Shown: piece after piece, positions 34,760 to 43,726 of the stretch | Layout of the letters: every line of letters starts with the position of its first letter | Position numbering within the stretch: the first letter of the stretch is position 1 | Source of the DNA: Sparassis latifolia | Taxonomy: Eukaryota > Basidiomycota > Agaricomycetes > Polyporales > Sparassidaceae | Direction: 5' to 3' | DNA length: 64,000 nt | Assembly: GCA_018466975.1 (NCBI GenBank) | Contig: JAENRS010000019.1 | Span: 62,001 to 126,000, forward strand | Translations under genes and position numbers: made by a program | The notes under the pieces: generated by a model | What the model was told of the DNA's origin: nothing | Seen by the model: the letters and a program-made list of their open reading frames with translations, nothing else | Database searches by the model: none

Positions 34760-36720
34760 CGCTCGCTACATGGAGGCTTTTATTCTCGGGTCCCCTGCCC
34801 GATCGGAGACACCCATGGGGAAACGAGGGAACGAGTAAATTTGACTGACTACGCTAACAAGGGAATAAGCAGAGATATACATATAGCACATGTTTCAGTT
34901 GAAACCTAAAAGTGTTCTGTCCCAGAAGACCTGCTATACCTAGAAATTTTCAGAAAATATTCGTGCTGTCTATGACTTCGCCCTTGACCGTACCGATCGG
35001 GGGACGCTTATGAAACTTTTTTCTTTCCCTGCCACTGCGCACAAGCCACTAACTTGGCGTTGGCGATGCATGCAAGAAGGTTCGCACTAGGGCATTATTA
35101 GCTCCGTTCTTACTGTTTCGGGAACGGGTTCACCGTGCTTAGAAGGCCTTCAGATCCGTGAAGACTGTAGGAATGCCTTCTCGTGTTCCACGGTTGTCCA
35201 TGGTCGAATTTGCGTCATTTTCCGACCTTCAGAACTTATGGTATGAATCACCTCAAATTTGGTTTCGCGGCTCGGGCCGCACTCAAAGCCTCCGCGGCGT
35301 CTAAGCGCCGGAACGATTGCATCCATACCTCGATGCCCAGGTGGTCATCTGAGGACACACACGTCGATGAGGCTTTGAAAAAATTTTCCTGATTCTGAAA
35401 GATTCGGAATCGCTTGCACCGCACCGTGCGCCTTGGAAGACCACCTTCAGGTCCGTCTTGTCAAATTTGCTATAGATTGGTTGTCTTTGAATGACCTCGG
35501 CATAGGACGGACGCTAGCGAATACCTCTCTCTGTTCGCTTTCCTGGTGGCCCCTCCCGTAACGAACCAGGTCTGCCCAGTAGGTAGGACATAAATCGCGA
35601 CGTCTTATGGATGAACGTCATCGTCTGATAGCCTTGGCGAGCATCTCACTTGAGACCCTCCCAATTTGTATCCTTGAGTGAATGTAATCTTTGCCTGCCT
35701 TACAATGTCACCGTTTTCCAGTACAAATTTATTGATACAGTTTACATGTGTGATCAGGGACGAATAGGGACTCGATTGACCAATGAATTTGTTACTTCGG
35801 CAAATAGAAACTGTGTTTCATCTACAAACGGTTACTTTGTAGTGGGCACGAAATTCATCATTTGTCGAGGTAGCAAATTTGCGTTGGTCTCGGGTGTCTG
35901 CGCTATCGCAGACCATAGGTTAAGAATCACTATCACCACACTAAATCAGTAAGAAGTCCGTCAGGCAAACTCGGTGGGAATGGGGTTGCATTCATAGCAA
36001 AATGCCGTAAGTTACCAAACCGCTACATGTGCATGCGTACCTCGCGCTCCAGAACTCACTTGGGATGCCGATGGCATGAATCAGCATGGAGCAGTCTGAT
36101 GAGCAACCAGGAACTCGAACAATAACGATTTCCTGTATAGGAAAGACTGCAGAAGCACCGCATCTTGACAAGCTGACGGGAAGTCCCATGAACTACGGCG
36201 CCGCGGGAGATCAAAATGAAATTTAAGTGCTGTCGGTCGAGTTGAGTTGCTTGCGAGCAGGATGGAACCTTCCGCAAGAGATATGTAACAGCCATGGTCT
36301 GTACACTGTAATTCAAGAGCGCACGAAAGACCCGTTTCTTTCATGCAGATAATGCACTCGTTCTGAGTGGAAACAACTTTAACTAATGCTACACTGTATC
36401 AGAACTCATGGAACCAGCGAGGTCAAGGAAGACAGTAAATTGCGGGTGCCGCGCCTGGTGAGCTGGCCGAAGTTGCACCCTGCTTCCCGGATATCAAATT
36501 AGTCCGAAAGCATAGAAAGACGAGGATGTGGAGGGTCTGACGACGTACAGAACAGGACAATATATCGAGGCGCGAAAAGGGACATAAAGATTTACCAATC
36601 GGTACTTACACGCAGCCCGCGAGTTGTACTATATTGCTCTATGTCGCGTCGCTCAATGACCTGTGAGCGCATACTATGCTTGCAGACAGGGATAAGTATC
36701 ACAGCATAGTGAACTGAGAA
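34760..36720. other. About 2 kb with no supported gene
   Basis: Open frames are short and lack domains on both strands. The longest (35650-35952, 100 codons) has no recognisable motif. Composition is A/T-richer than in the flanking genes. I see no LTR, inverted terminal repeat or tRNA. Confidence 0.6.
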
Positions 36721-36800
36721 AATTTGTGGTCAAGCCTCCGAATATGTGCCACCTTTTTCATTTGCCACCAAACCGGAGAGTATTCCAGACGTTCACCGCA

Positions 36801-36904
36801 CGGAGGCTGCCAAAAACTAATATGTTGGACACCGAAAAACCACTGCCTCTAGAGGCGACAATGGTTTTTTCGATGTCCGACATATTACTTTCCGGCAGCC
36901 TCCG
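36801..36904. repeat. 104-bp near-perfect inverted repeat (hairpin)
   Basis: The left arm from 36801 (cggaggctgcc...ctaatatgttggac) is the reverse complement of the right arm ending at 36904 (gtccgacatattac...ggcagcctccg). The arms meet at the palindrome TCTAGA (36848-36853). I count a handful of mismatches, mostly transitions, and one short indel. There is essentially no loop. It could be a foldback MITE or a small-RNA precursor. Confidence 0.9.
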
Positions 36905-37102
36905 AGGCGTCACCGAGGGGCGGCACACGATCGTCTGGCTTGCGAGACTAGAGTGCCATGGAAACAAGCATGCAACTGCCAAATGAAGATACAATCGTGG
37001 GAATCAGTCAGGTGGTCCCCGAGCGTCTCGGAGTCGTTGCGCATTGCCTCCGTCCTCATACATGCGCGTTCTAGCAGCCTTTGTTTCTGAAGTGTGTCAA
37101 CC

Positions 37103-38375
37103 ATGGCCGACTCAAACCAGTGCATTCCATCTCTTGTTCAGATCTGTCAACGCGGTGAGAAGTCTAGGATTACATGTGAGCTACTCACTGACCTCAAATG
37201 TCTTTATCTGCTGCGGCTAGTGGCGGCAGCTCATGTAGACAGTACGTTTCCGAAGCTTGCCTGCTATTATATGATGCTCATTGTGTTGTAGGCATATGCA
37301 GCCTAGGTGATGGCTGGCGGTACGATTTGATCGAGCCTGTGGTTGAGAATTGCTCTCCGGACACACTGCTCAGACTCGAGCAAGCTAGCCCGGTCTGTCT
37401 GTCTCTGCTAGAGGCGATGCACGTATCTTAGCTGATCCGCCGAATTTCTCGCAGTACATTGAGAAGGACACCGAGGGAATCTGGAAAAAGCTATGCTTCC
37501 AGCGTTACCCTCTAGCTGCAGAACAATATCAGTCCGATTGCCCCGGAGAGCCAGAATCATGGCGAGATGCATTCTTTGTAAGTAGGCAATTTTACATGTA
37601 GCCGCTGCTGGCTTACGTACCGACATAGGTTTTGAAAGACATGGAAGCCAAACGATTGGAAGAAGTAACCTCCCGTCTCCGAACACAGCGTCAAGAAGAA
37701 GCGGACCGCAAGAAGGAAACACAGATTAAGATTACGGACAAGGTACCTACGGCTAAGCGAGCCCGTGGATGTAAGTCCTTTTCTCCCTAACGTCTTGGAC
37801 ATCGTGTGGTTAATAGCGATCGTTATTGTCCTCAAGGGGGCCCTACTATGCCGAAGTCATTACTGCAGAAGACACGATCGGAGGCTGCCCGTATGCAGAA
37901 GGGCATATATGGCATGCGTATGGCGCCTCCTATGCCGACGACCAAGAATTACTCTGTCCAGCCGAATACTGTTACTCTGGCGGCTGATACTATGCACCAC
38001 CCTCCCTCATCCTCCTCGTCGACCTCATCTGCGAGCCCCCAAGGCAGTCGTGTCACCGTTAAGGCTGTGACCGTTCGCCGTCGCACGGCAAGTTCTAGTA
38101 CGAAGTCAAGTACGTCGTCGGCCCGTCACGCTCCTCCAGTACCTTCGCGCACTGCACTGAAGCCGAACACAGTCAAACGCACAGCACCGCCTCCCCCGTC
38201 AGTGAAATCTCCGCAGACACCGTCTTCTCCGGCTGATGAACTTGTAATCACGCCGAAGCCACCAATATCGAAGAAGGACCGAATGGCATCTCTTTTTATG
38301 CCGAAACACCGTGCACATTCACAACTGCCGTCACAAACAGCGCCTTCCCGTCACGACCTGCGATCTCGTGCATGA
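37103..38375 (+). CDS. Elongin-A-like protein
   Basis: Exons 37103-37154, 37221-37241, 37292-37392, 37455-37577, 37629-37770 and 37837-38375 give 325 residues. The start QCIPSLVQICQRVAAAHVDS and ICSLGDGWRYDLIEPVVENC, LLRLEQASPYI and GIWKKLCFQRYP match the Elongin A conserved region, which contains an F-box/BC-box-like segment for Elongin C binding. In other eukaryotes Elongin A stimulates Pol II elongation and acts in a ubiquitin ligase for stalled Pol II. The second exon is 21 nt. The second half is low-complexity and basic (Ser/Pro/Lys), ending SQTAPSRHDLRSRA. Confidence 0.9.
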
Positions 38376-38708
38376 TTCAACCGACTACTGGACTTACTGC
38401 TCGCATTGACTCGATTCTCGTCGCACTGTACCATTCATCTCACGTCACTTAATTCTCTGAACATCATTTCTAGTAGCCACATTTTTACCCGTAGAGCTAG
38501 AGAAGGGTTTTTTTGAGCCGTAATCTGGATTAGTATGTTGTAATTGTACAATCAAGGTGGTGAGACTGGCGCTTCAGCGCAGGCAACTATCATTTGCACA
38601 ATCGAGTTTAGTGCATGAGTTTCTACCTAGCCTGCATGTCGAGGAATACAGTAGAGCTATTTCGGTCCTCAATTTGACGACATGTGAGTTCGGATTGTAT
38701 CGTCCCAG

Positions 38709-39038
38709 CACAGTGGAGTATCTCGCAACACTATCACCGTCGCACAGCGTCATCCGTCATGTATTCATGACTCGCACATCGGTGGTCTTACAGCTATCTT
38801 CCGACACATTCCCCTGCAGAACGCCACGGCAGCCGACTTAGATCCAACAAGCGTAGTCCGGTCAGACGGGCTGCAACGCGCTGGTTGCACCTTGTCCCTG
38901 CATCTCGTAAGTACGCCACAGAATGTACACTTACTATACGCGAAGCAGACACACCTGGCCTTGTACGATCTTACATCAGACAAAGTTCTCGAGCATTTCT
39001 TCGCATTCCCATGTCAGTTTGCGTACGACGGCCGGTAA
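38709..39038 (+). CDS. Unrecognised coding-like exon
   Basis: After a possible acceptor (cccag, 38704-38708) a 109-codon frame is open. It reads through blocks with strong protein character: IGGLTAIFRHIPLQNATAAD, SVVRSDGLQRAGCTLSLHLV, QNVHLLYAKQTHLALYDL and VLEHFFAFPCQFAYDG. A donor (ggtaaa) lies at the stop, and a following phase-compatible stretch reads PEHQVFDPPKPHTV. I found no start codon: the frame closes at a TGA in 38685-38690 and an intron there would be under 30 nt. It may be a gene fragment. I do not recognise the family. Confidence 0.4.
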   Translation, partial: HSGVSRNTITVAQRHPSCIHDSHIGGLTAIFRHIPLQNATAADLDPTSVVRSDGLQRAGCTLSLHLVSTPQNVHLLYAKQTHLALYDLTSDKVLEHFFAFPCQFAYDGR

Positions 39039-39067
39039 AATTGCAAATGCATTCCGCAGCCCGAGCA

Positions 39068-39710
39068 TCAGGTGTTCGACCCTCCCAAACCCCATACGGT
39101 CACCTCGCCGCCATTGTCAGCCTTGTAGTACGTCTGCGAGTTGAGACGGTTGGCAACGGCAATGTCATAGCCGCGCAGGGTCGCATAGTCCCAGTCGACA
39201 AGAAATCATTCAGAAAGGTTGTCCGCTCGACGGATGACGTTCGACCAGCGGATATCCTGAATGGGTGGCGAAGCATAGGGGACGTAAGGATTATAGTGGA
39301 GATATTCCTACACGACTCGGAACGGTGGCGTGCCACAAGCGCTTGGAAGTGCGTCGACGAAGTTCTTCGTCGCATGGCGATACACTTCGGGTCGAGGATG
39401 ACGCTCGATTCATTGAAAGCGACGAGATAATCCGTATACGATATGCGATTGTCTCGCACCATCTGACAGATAGTCTGCAAACCGTGGGTACGTTGACAGC
39501 CCAATGGTCCCTGGTAGACTTTTTGAATAACCTTCGAGCCAATCTCCCGAGACTTGTTAGTAGTATAAGGCATTATTACTCAGAACCACAACAGAAGCTG
39601 TACCCCACACTTACCCCTTCAAATTAGCAAATTCGGGAATAGTACGAGTTTTGTTGACGTCGAAGAGCTGCATTATGCAGGAGGAGAGTTTGACAAGCTC
39701 GCGAAAACAG
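39068..39710 (-). pseudogene. FunK1-type fungal kinase pseudogene
   Basis: One minus-strand frame, with an intron (gtaagtgtgg...actaacaag) near 39565-39630, reads a fungal kinase with three in-frame stops and no frameshift. Recognisable blocks are IPEFANLK, YPRFADYLSDGARQSHIVYG, FVDALPSACGTPPFRVV, and the catalytic region DIRWSNVIRRADNLSE, a TGA codon, then FLVDWDYATL. Next comes YYKADNGGEVTVWGLG, matching the FunK1 pattern of a late D-x-H/G-x-E-V-D-x-W block. The catalytic HRD is altered to QDI. The TGA falls where relatives have Trp (SKW-F/L-L-I-D-W), consistent with TGG to TGA. FunK1 proteins are expanded in mushrooms and of unknown role. Family call from motif memory. Confidence 0.7.
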
Positions 39711-39765
39711 GTTGAGGTCGAAGAGCGGCGTTATGCACGGGAAGAGGTTGACAAGCTCGCAAAAA
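39659..39765. repeat. 49-bp tandem duplication
   Basis: Copies at 39659-39707 and 39717-39765 share gtcgaagagc...gacaagctcgc with several substitutions and small indels. It lies at the 5' end of the kinase pseudogene and may duplicate part of its first exon. Confidence 0.75.
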
Positions 39766-39946
39766 TTCAAGGTGTGTTATCGCCTCATTGGCGTAGGTCA
39801 GCTCTTGCCAGATCGTCTACGTAGGTGTCCTGCAGTACAGATCGCGGAGTGCATTCAGCGGCTACAGTGAGGACGGTCGATCTACAGTGATAGGCTGGAC
39901 ATGCAGTTCGAACAATTAATGACGACACATGGACGGAGATGTGAAC

Positions 39947-40444
39947 TCATCGATGATGTAGGGGCTGGAGCGTGCATCCAAGCGCATTCTTTGACCAATC
40001 CCGCCTTGGGACGTCTAAGACCGTATTGACCTCGCTCTTCCCCTCGAAGTGGACAAATATTGGATAGGATCCGCCGTAATTTGGCGTCAATCCGGTGGTC
40101 TCATGGCCAGCAGTGCCACGATAAGTCTTGCAGCCCGGGACGAGTAGCTTATTGACTTTCCTGATATTGCTCTCCCAGAAGTAGATGATGGTGCTATCGG
40201 GGTCGTCGTCTGGAGGAGGGTATCTGCACAGGCTGCTGCGACGAGAGGGAAGTACAGGCCATTCCTGCCGCTCACTGAAACGGCCAAGGCTTCTCGCGAA
40301 CGGGGCTGATGCAGGCAGTTGGAGAAAGGTCGGTTGAACCACACGTTGTCTAGAACCACTTTCTTGTCTTCCGCGAAAGAGCTTTCCAAGAACGCGTGAA
40401 GCATGGATAGTGAAGAAAGCACCGCCTCCTGCTTCAAGACCCAT
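39947..40444 (-). CDS. Unrecognised protein, possibly a fragment
   Basis: A 165-codon open frame ends with a well-ordered block: TIIYFWESNIRKVNKLLVPG, then TYRGTAGHETTGLTPNYGGS and YPIFVHFEGKSEVNTVLDVP. The N-terminal half reads less like protein, and a second minus-strand frame (40087-40437) has an equally plausible LHAFLESSFAEDKKVVLDNV segment. A frameshift or missed intron near 40340 is therefore likely. No family is recognised. It lies in the accessory island beside the kinase relic. Confidence 0.4.
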   Translation of the reverse strand: MGLEAGGGAFFTIHASRVLGKLFRGRQESGSRQRVVQPTFLQLPASAPFARSLGRFSERQEWPVLPSRRSSLCRYPPPDDDPDSTIIYFWESNIRKVNKLLVPGCKTYRGTAGHETTGLTPNYGGSYPIFVHFEGKSEVNTVLDVPRRDWSKNALGCTLQPLHHR

Positions 40445-41236
40445 TAATATTTGACCGGTTACATGGATTTCTTACAGTATCATGCGGTCAAAGTTCGCTA
40501 CCGCGGAAAACGAGAAAATTGACCGCATGAATTTCGGCTGGGAGAGTAAGCAAATATGAGGACAACCTCGCTCTTCGATCAAGAGGCTTCTCGTTCGCAA
40601 GAACGAGTCCAGCCAGGAAGCGTCCATCGCACAGTCGAGTTCGTCAGCTGCATACCAGTCACCACGCAGCCAAGTCGCGGTGCAATTAATTCCGCGAAGT
40701 CATAGACCTGGTCTCAAGGAGAAGGGATATCGGAGACGTCTTTCAGTGTGGTGAGCTCGACGCAGGTAAAAGGCAATTACATTGCGGTTGTGGTCAAGGC
40801 TAAACCCGATATTCTGTCTGCGGCAACGATAATTTGTGTGAGTAATCATAGGCGTGGACATGGACGATCTTAGTGGTCGACGACTGGCATTTGCGTCCGC
40901 CGACCATGCGGCGTCATCCTTTTCCGTCGAGTATACCGGTAGGATATTGGTGCAGCAGTTGAATATTGGGCTACGGTGCCTACGATTGACCACCCGCATG
41001 AGCAACGAATCTATCAATATCACTTCAATGAGAATTCCCAACAGAGAGCGAATCATGACGACAATACTGGCATCTGACACAAAACGACCAACGAGATCGG
41101 TGGGACAGCAAACATTTACGACAGCATGGACACCGAGAATAAAACAATGGAGTCTGATTACAAACGAAAGTGCGTGTCAGGCATTGCAAACTGACTATCA
41201 AGTATTTATTACACACTAGTACCTTCCGCGTAAATT
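40445..41236. other. No supported gene
   Basis: Open frames on both strands (for example 40854-41219 plus, 40700-41080 minus) overlap each other and show no domain or exon structure. Confidence 0.55.
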
Positions 41237-41743
41237 TCAGTAGAAAGTTCCTTTCCGAACTGGCATGGGAACCCGAGCAGGGTTCTTCCCACTAAGCTGA
41301 GAGATATGATTCTCGAGCTCGTTGTGAGCACCTGGGGTGACTATGCCCTGCTGCTCCCAATCGTCCACAACTACGGTGCACCAGTAACGGCACCCACTTC
41401 CAGAGTCATCGTATTTGTACTGGTGGCGTTTCTTGTCTATGATGACGGAAAGAAGATCATCCACAGTCACAGATTTGGCGGTGGAAATTGTGAATGGTTC
41501 GACGCTATGCTCGAGGATGCGCTCCTGACTACTGGAGACTACGAGGACGCCTGTCCTTCCATCAATACCTGCAGGGATCATATCCATAATAACGGATGAT
41601 GTTTCAGTCAACTCCAGAGACACCGCCCAGTGTAGAATGGAATCAGGGTTGCTGATGTCCACAGGAGTGCATGCAAGGTGGACCTTGGTGACATCGGCCG
41701 ACCTGTCGACCTCAGAGAGACCTTTGGTGAAGAGAGTGGCCAT
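41237..41743 (-). CDS. Small fungal protein, DUF7770-like
   Basis: A single-exon frame of 168 codons. It has SILHWAVSLELTETSSVIMD, an IDGRTGVLVVSSS strand, SVTVDDLLSVIIDKKRHQYK and the compact signature GSGCRYWCTVVVDDWEQQG. That ordering (strand, aliphatic strand, helix with YrF, then GxGCR-W) fits my memory of the fungal DUF7770 family, of unknown function. No signal peptide or membrane segment is seen. It diverges from CSM1 with 106 bp between start codons. Confidence 0.65.
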   Translation of the reverse strand: MATLFTKGLSEVDRSADVTKVHLACTPVDISNPDSILHWAVSLELTETSSVIMDMIPAGIDGRTGVLVVSSSQERILEHSVEPFTISTAKSVTVDDLLSVIIDKKRHQYKYDDSGSGCRYWCTVVVDDWEQQGIVTPGAHNELENHISQLSGKNPARVPMPVRKGTFY

Positions 41744-41849
41744 TGCGCAGATGTCTAGTTTTACGCAGAAGCTGAAAATACTGGATGCTCGACGCAGTGG
41801 TGAACGCGTCTGTGCACGTGTTATGCGCCACTGTCTTCACTGGACGCTC
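41744..41849. promoter_or_regulatory. Compact divergent promoter region
   Basis: Only 106 bp separate the DUF7770-like and CSM1 start codons, so both promoters and 5' UTRs must share or overlap this segment. No clear TATA box is seen. Confidence 0.5.
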
Positions 41850-43627
41850 ATGTCGGATTCACCAGACGAATTTGGTATGTTTCCGTTGTCCCGCAATATG
41901 GTAAAACATCCTGAAAACATGTGCAATAAATATTACCAGCAAACTACGACCCTACAACGCCGTACAAGCCTCCGCCACCAAAGAAACCCGCGCGCCCTTC
42001 CCGAGCAAACAACCGTCCTGTGGCCGGTCCATCGTCCAAACCCCTTGCAGTTCCCAAGAAGAATGGCCATTCACGCCAGGCGGATGCCCCAGATGACCAG
42101 GAGCAGATAGTTATCGCATCATCATCGGAGGACGAACCCAAGGCTACCCAGGAAGAAGAGGAGGAAGTCGTTGTAGTTCCTGCGCCACCGAAGAGCAGAA
42201 CCGCGAGGAAGACTACTGGGCGTAGAACGGCGGCAGTGAATGGGAGGGGCAAGGCGCCAGCCGCGAAGGGCAAGGCTAAAGCTGCCAGGAGTGCTACTCC
42301 GGAAGACGATCATATGGAGGTGGACGACCAACAGGTGATTAGTATTGACGAAGACGAAGGGGCAGCTCAACGCAGCACTCGCGTGCGCAGTAACTTCAAA
42401 GGTACGAAGGTCAACACATCCGCCCAACGAGCCCACCAGGAAGACTCGTATCTTCGCGAGTTGGAACATGTTCAAAAACAGTTGGAAACTGTGTGTATCT
42501 TATCATATCTTTGTTGTGTTTCAACTCAGTGTCAGATAGGTCATGTCAGACAGGGACAAGCTTTCTAAACAACTTGAGGAATTGTTCCAGGTCAGACACA
42601 CGGAGCCTGAACACGCGCTTGAGCAGTGTGTTCAGCAGTACGAAGCGCGTGTCCAGAGTGAGCCCTCGCCTCTATGATAGAGTGGCGATAGCATCCTCAT
42701 GTCGAAACACAGCCCAGGAGACACTAATTCGCGAGCTAACTTCTCAGTTGGCGAACGTGAAGGCTTTGGCAGGAACGGAGAAGTCTTACATGCTTCACTT
42801 CCTTACACGAGAAGCTGCGGATGAGGAGATGGAGACAGTGCAGAAGGAGATGACCCGCTGGAAGGACATCGCGAAACAGAAAGACGCTCAGTTGGCCGCA
42901 AAGGATAAGCGCATCGCTGAGATGGAGGCTCAGGGCAAGTGTTTACCGTCTTTTCCCCTCTAGCTGAACTAATGATAGCACAGAAAAGGTGCTGCGATCC
43001 GATCTCAACGCTGAGATAGAAAGAGGGAAGTCCCTTGCGGCGCGAAATCCGCCCCCAGTTACTCGCCCCCATGTCAAGGTTGCGGACGATCCAAAGAACA
43101 CCGCGGTTCTCAGCTTGTACGAGGACATGACCAACTTGCTCGTCGTCGGCGTCAAGTTCGAAAAGTCTCCTTACTTGAATCATGATGAGCCCGTTTTCGC
43201 TTGTGTATACACACACCGACAGAAGGGAGAGGACCAGGGTACGGTACCCAGTACGTCCAGCGCCCATGCCAACGTACAGTCAGTTGATACGGACCGCCGT
43301 CCTGCAGGTCTAAACTTTTCCTTGCGCCATACCTGGGAGCGACCTGACGGTCTCGAGCCAAACGTCGTGATTACTCGAAAAGATCAGCTTGAGGACAAGG
43401 TCAAGTACCAGCCACTCATGCTCGAGAACGAATCACCAAAATTTGTGGAGGCACTCGACTTCTTCAAGGATCCATTTATGTTCTCGCATGGACAACTGCC
43501 AATATTCTTGAAAACACTGACTGGCAAGCTGGGGGGTGATAAGGAAAGTTCAGAGGAAGACCAGCTCGCGGACGGTGACGATGATGATGATGACGACGAT
43601 GTGGTCGAAGTGATACCAGTAGGTTGA
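41850..43627 (+). CDS. CSM1: Monopolin/kinetochore subunit Csm1/Pcs1
   Basis: The first exon (41850-41874, MSDSPDEF) splices over 65 nt to 41940-42490. Further exons run from 42540 (VMSDRDKLSKQ) through a coiled coil (ELTSQLANVKAL ... EEMETVQKEMTRWKDIAKQK) to the globular end. The C-terminal domain has VLSLYEDMTNLLVVGVKFEK, GLNFSLRHTW and KYQPLMLENESPKFVEAL, the Csm1/Pcs1 fold. The first 150 residues are basic and low-complexity (DNA-binding-like), and an Asp run ends the protein. Csm1/Pcs1 cross-links kinetochore microtubule sites and recruits condensin. The coiled-coil/globular junction intron (about 42936-42984) can be read with a GC or a GT donor; both keep frame. Confidence 0.88.
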
Positions 43628-43726
43628 TACCGTATCTAACACTCTACTAGTCTAGAAATTCAGCAAAATTAGGGATGTCTCAACAACTCATGTGCAGTAC
43701 GCAGTCTATAGTATTTCACGGTAGGT

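Noticed and set aside
35650..35952. 100-codon frame in the gene-free stretch
   Set aside because: It has no recognisable motif, no splice context and nothing similar in the other frames; kept as non-coding.
38885..39430. 181-codon plus-strand frame
   Set aside because: It is antisense to the FunK1-type kinase blocks and out of frame with the protein-like exon at 38709; composition is Arg-rich as in shadow frames.
42936..42984. Third GC-AG intron in CSM1
   Set aside because: A GT donor three bases downstream also keeps frame (QGKKVL versus QEKVL), so GC use cannot be claimed from sequence alone.
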